Shown here piece after piece: positions 8,435 to 15,420 of a DNA stretch of 64,000 nt (positions are counted from its first letter, which is position 1; every line of letters starts with the position of its first letter). This DNA is from BOG-224 sp963783505 (GTDB lineage Bacteria > Acidobacteriota > Terriglobia > Bryobacterales > Bryobacteraceae): contig CAWAOP010000019.1 in NCBI GenBank assembly GCA_963783505.1, positions 62,001 through 126,000 on the forward strand, written 5' to 3'. The notes beneath the pieces were generated by a model that saw nothing but the letters and a program-made list of their open reading frames with translations, ran no database searches and was not told the origin of the DNA. A program made the translations under genes and the position numbers.

Positions 8435-9942
8435 TCCGAGTCGCACCCGCAACCGTAATCCCCCACGCATCCGCAACCCGAATTCGAATCGCAGGAGCAA
8501 CCGATGTCGTCCACGCAGCCGCAACCGTAATCGGAATCGCAGGAGCAGCCGGCGTCGTATACGCAGGCGCAGCTACTGTCGCTCACGCAGGAACAGCCGG
8601 AGTCGGAGTCGCATCCGCACCCCACATCCGAATCGCACGAACAACCCGTGTCGTTGACGCAGGGACAGTCGCCCGGCACGCAATCGCACGCGCAGATGGC
8701 GTCGGCTGGAATTACGCCCCCGCAGCCTATGGTGTAGCCAATGCCACCCCAGACGTACCGGATTCCGCTTGACGATGGCGAGGACGCGGCAAGATCCATG
8801 AAACAGACGGGCACGCGAGCGCCGGCCGGCAGGCTGTACAGACGGATGCTCTTGCCCGAAGCGATCGCCAAGTGCGCGTTCTGAGAGTCCATGGCCGCCG
8901 CGAGACACGGTCCGTCATTGGCTTCCATCTGTCGCACGAGCGTCAGATCGGGCGCGGAGTACAGCCGCGCCGGGGCATCGGAATACGCCACTGCCAGCCG
9001 TTTTCCATCCGCGCTGAAGGAAAGTGACGTTGCGTTTTGTCGCTCCGCCACGGATACGAGGGGATTCAGACTGGGAAAGGCGTAAACGTACAAATGCGCG
9101 CCATCGTGCGCCGCCAGCGTGGCGCCGTCGGGGCTGAGAGCGAACGCTTTGCCGGGCGCGGTCTTCTGAACGGCTCCCGTCGAAAACAAGCGGAGATACA
9201 ACTGCGATCCCGAGGTCACTAGCAGGGGTTGGGAAGAAGCCCTTCCGGGGCTTTGATCGAGACCCCGCTTCGCCACGGCGCGCCGCGCGACGCTCGGCAC
9301 GGCAGCCTGCGTCATCGCTTCACTATCGTTGAAGCTCGACAGCAGAGTCGCTCCGCCAACCGACCAGACCTTCGTCGTGCGATCCTTGCTCACTGAAACC
9401 AACTGGCTGCCGTCGGGCGTGAATGAAACGCCGGAGACCGTGTCCGTGTGTCCCTTCAGCACGCGTCGCGTTGTCCCGTCGGATGACCAGAGCTCGAGGC
9501 TCCCGAGGTCCATCGCAACGGCGATCCGATCGCCATTAGGACTGACGGCCACCTGCTGCGGCACGGCATCGGCAGCGATCACACGGAAGAGAGCGGCGCC
9601 GGGAACCGTCCAGAACTTTACGAACTGGTCGCGCCCGGCGCTGACGATCGTCTGGCCGTCGGGGAAAAAACTCAGGCTGTCCACGAGGATTTCGTGGGCG
9701 AAAACGCCGATCGAACAGGTCTGTGCGCGAGCGAGCCTCGGGAATCGCGCAAAGGCGCCCGCGGCGAGCAAACCGATCAGCGTGCGCCGGGTCGGTCTCC
9801 ATCCATCCCGAGTAGCTTCCAGCGCGGAGACTCCAGGCGCTTCCCCCCTCGGATTGGAAGGCGGCGGACACGCGAACAACCGGTCCTCAAACCGACTCTT
9901 CGACGGCTCGCCCGGTTTCCGCAACGAGTCTCTCTCAGTCAT
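8371..9942 (-). CDS. Tat-exported WD40 beta-propeller protein with twelve C-x-C octapeptide repeats
   Basis: 523 aa. ATG 9942 is preceded by AGGAGG with 8 nt spacing. A 50-residue N-terminal extension precedes a twin-arginine signal (RR at 52-53, RRTLIGLLAAGAFARFPRLA, cleavage near 73). Residues about 80-400 form a WD40-like propeller (SFFPDGQTIVSAGRDQFVKFW, GVSFTPDGSQLVSVSKDRTTK and further blades). Residues 426-521 are twelve tandem octapeptides of pattern C-x-C-[DV]-x-D-x-G, for example CSCDSDVG and CGCDSDYG, preceded by CACDCVPGD. It lies 25 bp downstream of a radical SAM/SPASM gene in the same orientation. I infer that the Cys repeats are the maturase substrate and that Tat export follows modification. 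A metal-binding tail is the alternative. Confidence 0.85.
   Translation of the reverse strand: MTERDSLRKPGEPSKSRFEDRLFACPPPSNPRGEAPGVSALEATRDGWRPTRRTLIGLLAAGAFARFPRLARAQTCSIGVFAHEILVDSLSFFPDGQTIVSAGRDQFVKFWTVPGAALFRVIAADAVPQQVAVSPNGDRIAVAMDLGSLELWSSDGTTRRVLKGHTDTVSGVSFTPDGSQLVSVSKDRTTKVWSVGGATLLSSFNDSEAMTQAAVPSVARRAVAKRGLDQSPGRASSQPLLVTSGSQLYLRLFSTGAVQKTAPGKAFALSPDGATLAAHDGAHLYVYAFPSLNPLVSVAERQNATSLSFSADGKRLAVAYSDAPARLYSAPDLTLVRQMEANDGPCLAAAMDSQNAHLAIASGKSIRLYSLPAGARVPVCFMDLAASSPSSSGIRYVWGGIGYTIGCGGVIPADAICACDCVPGDCPCVNDTGCSCDSDVGCGCDSDSGCSCVSDSSCACVYDAGCSCDSDYGCGCVDDIGCSCDSNSGCGCVGDYGCGCDSDYGCGCDSDSGCGCDGDFGRA
8380..8667 (-). repeat. Tandem 24-bp coding repeat (12 units, C-x-C octapeptides)
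   Basis: Twelve in-frame 24-bp units at the 3' end of the WD40 gene. Each encodes Cys-x-Cys-[Asp/Val]-x-Asp-x-Gly, with degeneracy mostly at residues 2, 5 and 7. The first and third Cys are invariant. Only one unit ends in Ser rather than Gly, and one has Asn for the second Asp. Conservation of the Cys against drift at the other positions suggests selection on the peptide, not a recent DNA amplification. Confidence 0.9.
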
Positions 9943-9967
9943 GGCCGATGCCTCCTTCCTAAGCGCA

Positions 9968-11371
9968 TCAACCCTTCCAAAAGACTCCTCCAGAACCGGC
10001 GATCTTTTCCAGAATCAGGTCCATCGTGAGCGCCCGAATGATGGCGCATCTGCCCGCGCCCGCGTATTCGCCGGAGTCCCAGTGCAGGGCCTTATGACGG
10101 CAGTCGCCCGCGCAATTCCATTTGGCGAAGCATCCGCGGCAATACTCCAGGCGGTCCACGGTGTCCAGGCGGAGGGCCGTGTAGATGCGTTCGTTGAACT
10201 CGAAGCCCGATGTGTCCGCCGAAGGGCTCCCGTAGAAAAACCGCTCCGCCCATGGCTGCCGCTCATCGGCCACCTCATGGCACGCGCTGATATTGCCCGC
10301 CGGCGACACGCAGAAATTGTCATTCGCTACGCCGCAGAAGCGGTTCGTAGGCTTTCCGAACCGGGCCCCGGAAAAGCGCAACAGCCGTGCCGCCTTGCTC
10401 GAAGTGCGGCGCGCCGCGCGGTAGGCCTCAATGAACGCCTCCGTCTCCGCGTCCGCCGACTCGCGGCCCCGTCCCATCCGGTAGAGCGGCTCCACCTGAA
10501 TAGCCCGTGGCCGGAAGCGGCGGCAAAGGTACGCGACCGATTGCGCCAGGCGCGGAACGGCCTCCGCGGCGACCGTCATGCGGATGGAGTAGCGAAATCC
10601 GGCGCGGTCGAAAGCGCGTAACGTGCCGAGGACAATGTCGCTCGAACCGCGTCCGGAGGGGAAGCGGCGGTTGGCATCCTGCACCTCCGGGAGGCCATCG
10701 AACGAAACGTTGGCGCTATCGAGATGCGAAACCACCCAGGCCCGCTTCTCCACGGTGAGCGCCCCGTTGGTGGTGAGCGAACTGCGGAGCCGCAATCCGC
10801 TCCGCTGGGCCACTGTGCGGGCATATTGATGCGATTCCACAAGCAACTTCCAATGAAGGGTCGGCTCGCCCGCGCCGTGATAATCGATTTCGAAGGATCG
10901 CGCCCCGGTCGCCTCCGCATTCGCGGCTACGAAATCGATGGCGCGGCGCGCCGCTTCCGGCCGCATGAATTGGGGCGGGGCATCGCCGGCGGCCGCATAA
11001 CAGTATCGGCAGCGCATGTTGCAGGCGTTCGTCAAAAGCAGCGTGGCGGTGGTGGGCCGCGGCGGGCCGGCTGGCGCGGCTTCGGGCGGAACCTCTTCGC
11101 CCATGGCGAGAATCCCGGAGTCCCGCAAGAAAGTCGCGAGTTCGGGCTCGTCCTCGAAGTGCCTATCGCCGGCCTCGAACTCGCGGAGAGAACGGACCAG
11201 CGCGGCATTCGCGACGAGCGCCGCACGGCGCAGCGGCGCGTAGACCAGGTACGCGGATTCCCCGATCGGCAGCGTGAAAACCTCGACGGGCAATGAGTAG
11301 CGCCGCCGATCCGCATCGGCGGGCTCGCGCGCCGGTAGGCCTGTTCTCTCGGCTTCGACGGCAAGTGCCAT
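9968..11371 (-). CDS. Radical SAM/SPASM peptide maturase
   Basis: 467 aa from ATG 11371, chosen over the ATG at 11470 because GAGG lies 6 nt upstream and the extra codons overlap a pseudogene. Residues 1-100 form a RiPP-recognition-like N-domain (PVEVFTLPIGESAYLVYAPL...NAALVRSLREFE). C117, C121 and C124 in TNACNMRCRYCY are the CX3CX2C ligands of the SAM-cleaving cluster, with a later GAGEPTLH (GGEP-like) motif. The C-terminal SPASM region has CGVANDNFCVSPAGNISACH and YCRGCFAKWNCAGDC, with a final Cys near GRC, enough for two auxiliary clusters. This architecture belongs to enzymes that install thioether or other crosslinks on Cys-containing peptides. The 25-bp gap to the Cys-repeat gene makes that protein the probable substrate. 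Confidence 0.9.
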   Translation of the reverse strand: MALAVEAERTGLPAREPADADRRRYSLPVEVFTLPIGESAYLVYAPLRRAALVANAALVRSLREFEAGDRHFEDEPELATFLRDSGILAMGEEVPPEAAPAGPPRPTTATLLLTNACNMRCRYCYAAAGDAPPQFMRPEAARRAIDFVAANAEATGARSFEIDYHGAGEPTLHWKLLVESHQYARTVAQRSGLRLRSSLTTNGALTVEKRAWVVSHLDSANVSFDGLPEVQDANRRFPSGRGSSDIVLGTLRAFDRAGFRYSIRMTVAAEAVPRLAQSVAYLCRRFRPRAIQVEPLYRMGRGRESADAETEAFIEAYRAARRTSSKAARLLRFSGARFGKPTNRFCGVANDNFCVSPAGNISACHEVADERQPWAERFFYGSPSADTSGFEFNERIYTALRLDTVDRLEYCRGCFAKWNCAGDCRHKALHWDSGEYAGAGRCAIIRALTMDLILEKIAGSGGVFWKG

Positions 11372-11373
11372 GG

Positions 11374-12767
11374 CTACCTCGGCGCCGTCCCCGAGCCAGT
11401 CCGGAATCGAAGCACGGTGTCTGGGAGCGGAACTCCAGACGCGCCGATGAAGGGCTGCCCTCCCGGCCACCGCAACGGCAGAGCGTAATCCCGCTCCGGC
11501 TCGAGCGTGACGGGAATGGCGAACACCATACCGGAGCCGTCGACGAAACCGCTATTGGGTTCGGCGTTTTTGTCTGGCCTAGCGGGCTCATGGGCAAGCT
11601 AAACCGGAGCACGATTCGCGTGAGGCTCGGGTCAACGCTGCTCGGCGCCATCGGCGATGCTCGTCGAAACTACCTTGGGCTGCAATCGGTCCATCAAGTC
11701 GCCGAATCCTGGCGGCCAATCCCGTGAAGTACTCGACCACCCGGGGCATAATCGACTCGAAGGTCGGGTACTGCCGAACGGTCTTGCCGATACTGGCTCA
11801 TGAGGACCGGCTAGATCGGAGATCCAGAAGAAAGAGCGCGAGGCGTCCTTCCGCGTAATCGTATCGCGCGGCCTGCGCCCCGTAATGTTCCTGGACGTAT
11901 TCGATTATCGCGGCGCGCGTCACGAGACTCGTTCAGCATCGCCTTCCAGTTCGGGCAGGACTGCCGGCGCATAGCCGGAGCCACCGCCCGGTAAACCCGT
12001 CCGGCCGGGCCTTCCATTTGCGGCGAGAACTTGACGACGGCCGGACTCACGTAAACTTGCGCCAATTCATGAATCATCGTGACTTCCCAATCCGCATCGA
12101 ACACGGGCAGACCCTGGGAATCCACCTTTGAGACCCCCGGAATGGCGTAGATCTCCTGCGCGCCGGTTTCGTCGATAAAGCGTGCGGCGTAACTCGCGGC
12201 GCCGTTCGCAAGGCCGGGGACAATCACGAGTTGCGTTCGCGGCATTGGTCCAAAGAACCGCTCGATCCAGTCCAAATCGGCCTTGCTCTGCAGGAACGCC
12301 AGCAGGCGGGCATTCGTGGCTTTATAGAGCGGCTGCTGTGATTGCAGGAAATCCGCGAATTTCGCCGTGGTTGCGAAATCCCGCGTCGCCCCCAGAAAAT
12401 CGCGCGCCTTGGCGGCGTCCCAGTTCTCCCAGAAGTGAAACGTGAGACGGCCGAACGGAACGCGCTCCTCCAGCGTGGCGGCGTCCCGCAGGTAGGCCGC
12501 CAGCTTCATGGGCGCTTCGAAACCGACGCCCATCAAGCGCGCCGCTTGAACCGCCGGGTGATCGCGGTAGGGCGCGAAATACGCGCCGATCGCACGGTCA
12601 TACTGCGGGATTCGCGACTGACGGTACTCGCTGTTTCCGGCGAGCCGGAAGAGAATACTCATCAATTCGATGCGAGCGTCCATTCCGGCGCGCCAGGTTT
12701 GGGCGCCGGCTTCGGAGGAAGCGAACAAAAGAAGCGCCAGCACGAGGATCGGTTTACGGCGAGTCAT
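11374..12767 (-). pseudogene. DUF4932 exported protein with C-terminal Big_5 (Ig-like) domain, multiply frameshifted
   Basis: From ATG 12767 a signal peptide (ILVLALLLFASSEAGAQ) leads into a recognisable DUF4932 domain (FRLAGNSEYRQSRIPQYDRAI, IERFFGPMPRTQLVIVPGL). The expected HEFAH-like metal motif reads IHELAQVY. Homology leaves the frame near 11926 (after WKAMLNES) and continues piecewise in other frames: LVTRAAIIEYVQEHYGAQAA, WISDLAG, QYPTFESIMPRVVEYFTGL, QPKVVSTSIADGA, SVDPSLTRIVLRFSLPMSP (start of the Big_5 domain) and PVTLEPERDYALPLRW, ending at TAG 11374-11376. About six indels in 550 bp mark it as decayed. It ends 2 bp before the radical SAM ATG. Confidence 0.85.
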
Positions 12768-12865
12768 GCGTGCGTCCTTTCAGATTCCAAAATCTCTTTC
12801 AGCCTAGTACGCGAGAAAGGCGTACGTTGCGGGCCACGTGATTTGCCGATTCGGGCGGGCGCCAC

Positions 12866-12901
12866 AAAAAGCGGCCCGCTCGCCGCTCTGAGGGCGGGCC
12901 G
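12866..12901 (-). terminator. Rho-independent terminator (leftward)
   Basis: On the minus strand an 8-bp stem (arms 12894-12901 and 12872-12879, CGGCCCGC type) is followed by a run of five T (complement of 12866-12870). It would end transcription arriving from the right before the DUF4932 gene. No intact gene is seen on the minus strand immediately to its right. Confidence 0.5.
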
Positions 12902-13285
12902 GAAGGGAAGAAACCCAAAAAACACGAGGATGTTCTCTCGAATACGCGCAAAACGCGGGAGAAAAGGGCCTCGCCGCCTATCGGGTGTGCGACATAGAAC
13001 AAGCTTTTGCTCTGCCCAGGGAACGTGGTGGCCGGGAGAGCGTTATGAGGCGGTCCTGAATTCGCCGATCCTTTGTTTTCAATCACTTCCTGGGTTCGTT
13101 TGGCATCCCCAGGGGGCGCCGGGTTCAGTAGGGCCGATGCGGACGACGCCGCTCGCCGGGATTGGCACGGGTGTACTTCGGATGTCCCGCGGGCGCGGAA
13201 GCCTGGCTGGGCTTGAGCGTTGATGAGGAGGTTCTCCATCGGCTTCAGGGTACAACGGCCGGACTGGCCGCCGTAGCGTAAAGCC
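12902..13285. other. Intergenic, no supported gene
   Basis: About 385 bp with less GC-rich stretches. A 194-codon minus-strand frame crosses it but starts inside the repeat at 13286-13642 and ends across the terminator, with no recognisable domain, so I do not call it. No RNA gene motif was recognised. Confidence 0.4.
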
Positions 13286-13642
13286 AATGCCGTCAACGAG
13301 AATGGGCGTGTGAATGCAAGCTCCAATGACGGCTCGAACATTCCGGGTCCTGGCCGGGACAGAATTGGTTCCTCGGTTTCCACAGCCGTGTGGTTTCCGC
13401 TATTGCCCTGATCGCCGTGGCGTGCAGCGCTGGGCAGGGAAACGTTCCGTCTGGCCCCCGCGCGTTCCAGTGCGTTCGGATTCGTGGTTTAGTTGCAGCA
13501 AGCTGTTGCAAGCGCGGCGGAAAAATCACGCAGATCAGGCTGAGGGGTTTTCATTAGTGCGTTCGGTTCCGTGGTTTAGTTGCAGCAAGCTGTTGTAAGC
13601 GCGGCGGAAAAATCACGCAGATCAGGCTGAGGGGTTTTCATT
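13286..13642. repeat. Dispersed repeat, copy A (with two tandem 87-bp units)
   Basis: From AATGCCGTCAACGAGAATG to the end this stretch is a diverged copy of 14500-14855. They share blocks such as CATTCCGGGTCCTGG and GACAGAATTGGTT and the terminal CAGATCAGGCTGAGGGG. Inside it, 13471-13555 and 13558-13642 are near-identical tandem units at an 87-bp period, ending TGAGGGGTTTTCATT. On the minus strand each unit begins a short ORF (MKTPQPDLRDFS...). It is probably the decayed end of a mobile element. Confidence 0.7.
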
Positions 13643-13717
13643 GAGGCGTTTTCATTCATTGCGCGGAAAACGCCGAGAGTTTGCGCGAGTGGATGGGCAG
13701 GAACGAAGGTGGTGCGA

Positions 13718-14038
13718 CTATGTGGCTGGCGCCTGGTCTTCGTCGTCGATAGCGTGTTTCTCTGGGAGCATACTCCGATGCAGGATGCGGGAAATCAGGA
13801 TTCCACCTCCCGCCCGCCGGTAAAACACGATGTGCCGGCCGCTCTCCATCCGCAGCAGTCCGGGGCGGAGATCGTCGCAGCTCCGGCCCAACCCAGGATT
13901 GCCGGCCAACAGATGGCAGCACGCCTCCAGATCGCCGATGTAACGGATAGCCTGGCGCTCGCCCCACGTGCGAAGCGAGAACTCGCCGATGCTCAACAGG
14001 TCGGCCGCGGCGCGGCGCGAGAAACGAAAGGTGGCCAC
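13718..14038 (-). CDS. parE: ParE/RelE-family toxin
   Basis: 106 aa from GTG 14038. The segments FRFSRRAAADLLSIGEFSLR, ERQAIRYIGDLEACCHLLAG, NPGLGRSCDDLRPGLLRMES and GRHIVFYRRAGGGILISRILH match the ParE superfamily, including the conserved Arg before the HxVFYR strand. ParE toxins of this type poison DNA gyrase; RelE relatives cleave mRNA. The upstream antitoxin gene ends 3 bp before it, so the pair is an operon. Confidence 0.88.
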   Translation of the reverse strand: MATFRFSRRAAADLLSIGEFSLRTWGERQAIRYIGDLEACCHLLAGNPGLGRSCDDLRPGLLRMESGRHIVFYRRAGGGILISRILHRSMLPEKHAIDDEDQAPAT

Positions 14039-14041
14039 GGG

Positions 14042-14299
14042 CTAACGCGGCGCCGCGGGAAGGTGGAGCGCCCGCCGAACGCGAGCGAAGACGTCGCCCC
14101 CGGCGACGCCGCTGGCATCGCCCTCGTCAATAGCGGCGCGTAGCGCCGCGAGCTTTGCCTCGAACAGTTGTTCCTCGCGCCCCAACGTTCGTAGCGCTGC
14201 GCGCACCACCTCGCTGGCATTCTCGTAACGGCCGCTTTCCACGTTCTCCAGCACGAACCGGTCAAGCTCTTCCGTCAAATTGACATTCCGCGTCGGCAC
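14042..14299 (-). CDS. parD: ParD-family antitoxin
   Basis: 85 aa from GTG 14299, taken because a GGGAGGAG ribosome binding site is just upstream and the product starts at the ribbon-helix-helix (PTRNVNLTEELDRFVLENVE). An in-frame ATG 51 nt further up gives no extra homology. GRYENASEVVRAALRTLGRE is the hallmark ParD/CopG second helix, and the C-terminal half (QLFEAKLAALRAAIDEG) wraps the toxin. RHH antitoxins usually repress their own operon. Confidence 0.88.
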   Translation of the reverse strand: MPTRNVNLTEELDRFVLENVESGRYENASEVVRAALRTLGREEQLFEAKLAALRAAIDEGDASGVAGGDVFARVRRALHLPAAPR

Positions 14300-14499
14300 G
14301 GCTCCTCCCGCCTGAGGACATCGTAGCACATTAGCAAAGATTGCTAACACCTCACTTGGGACTCCACCCGGCGAGTCCGGCCGGTGCTGGACAGAATAGG
14401 CTGAACCGCGATTGGGCTCATGTCAAGACTCGCGGCGGTCCGTGCGTGAAAGCAACGACGATCTGAGCGGTATCGTCGAGGGATTGCCGCAACCCGGTC

Positions 14500-14855
14500 A
14501 ATGCCGTCAACAGAAATTGGCTTGTGAACGCAGGCTCCAATTACCCCGCGCACATTCCGGGTCCTGGCGGGGACAGAATTGGTTTCTCCGTTTTTGCGGC
14601 GGCGGGGTTTCCGCCATTGCGTTGATCGTCGTGGCTTGCGGTGCTGAGGAGGGGAACGAACCCGTGCGTCCCCGTGCGTTGGTTGTAACAGGCCGCGGTA
14701 GGCGCACCGGAAAAATCGCGCAGATCAGGCTGAGGGGTTTTCATTAGGGGTTTTCATTGAGGGGTTTTCATTCGTGCGTCCCCGTGCGTTGGTTGTAACA
14801 GGCCGCGGTAGGCGCACCGGAAAAATCGCGCAGATCAGGCTGAGGGGTTTTCATT
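14500..14855. repeat. Dispersed repeat, copy B (with identical 83-bp units)
   Basis: A second, diverged copy of 13286-13642. It contains two identical 83-bp units at 14663-14745 and 14773-14855 (110-bp offset), separated by extra copies of AGGGGTTTTCATT. The last unit abuts the truncated integrase at 14856 exactly. Direct-repeat edges next to an integrase fragment suggest that the repeated core was a recombination end. Confidence 0.7.
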
Positions 14856-15167
14856 GAGAGCTTCGCCAACCCGAACGGCACGCCGCTGAAGCCGAACCCG
14901 GTGTCGTCCACGGTGTCGCGGATCTGCAAGAAGGCGGGGCTGCCCAAGGGCGCATCGCTCCATGTCCTGCGCCACAGCCACGCGAGCCAACTGCTGCACG
15001 AGGGACTGGACCCCGTGACGGTCTCCGAACGGCTGGGGCACTCGTCGGTGCGCACGACCCTCGACATCTACTCCCACGCGATGCGCGGCAAGGACGCCGC
15101 CGCAGCCAGGGTGTGGGACGCCATCCAGGAGCGCGATCGCACGGAGAAGTCAAAAAGCGTAAACTGA
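14856..15167 (+). pseudogene. Tyrosine recombinase (phage integrase), C-terminal fragment
   Basis: About 103 codons homologous to the end of the catalytic domain of tyrosine site-specific recombinases. It contains SLHVLRHSHASQLL (HxxR box), LGHSSVRTTLDIYSHAM (second His and nucleophile Tyr) and a charged tail ending KSKSVN. The N-terminal DNA-binding part and the first catalytic Arg are gone. The fragment begins precisely at the end of repeat copy B. Its last 39 codons are nearly identical to those at 20370-20486. Confidence 0.9.
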
Positions 15168-15195
15168 CCGCGCTGCATCGCCGGGAACAGCAGCC

Positions 15196-15223
15196 GCCGC
15201 CCGCAGGCCGGGGCGGCTTTTTT
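15196..15223 (+). terminator. Rho-independent terminator after integrase fragment
   Basis: Stem GCCGCCC (15196-15202) pairs with GGGCGGC (15211-15217), with an 8-nt loop and a six-T tract at 15218-15223. It lies 28 bp after the integrase stop. Confidence 0.8.
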
Positions 15224-15246
15224 CCTGGCGGCCAGACGTAGCTGGA

Positions 15247-15287
15247 CGGGGTAAATCCCCGATCTGAAGTCAATCTACGATAATCCC
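15247..15287 (-). repeat. 41-bp repeat, inverted relative to the copies at 18386 and 22916
   Basis: Its reverse complement reads TGGGATTATCGTAGATTGAC followed by TTCAGATCGGGG and ATTTACCCC. It matches 18386-18426 and 22916-22956 with a few changes. Together with the copy at 18386 it brackets the kinase gene as inverted ends. Confidence 0.65.
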
Positions 15288-15420
15288 ACTCATCTGGCAT
15301 TGGCTATTCCTCCGAGATGAAAGTGGTTAACTTATCGGGAGTTAGCCCCCCGCTGCCAGGGCTGATCAATGCTTCCCTGTCTACTCGGCTCAGAACCACG
15401 TGGGGCTCGGATTCTAACCG

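Noticed and set aside
8380..8667. Regular 24-bp repeats resembling a CRISPR or satellite array
   Set aside because: They are in frame, lack spacers, and encode Cys-rich octapeptides within a gene that has a ribosome binding site.
12799..13383. 194-codon minus-strand ORF
   Set aside because: It crosses a repeat and a terminator hairpin, has no ribosome binding site or domain, and part of it is shared with the other repeat copy.
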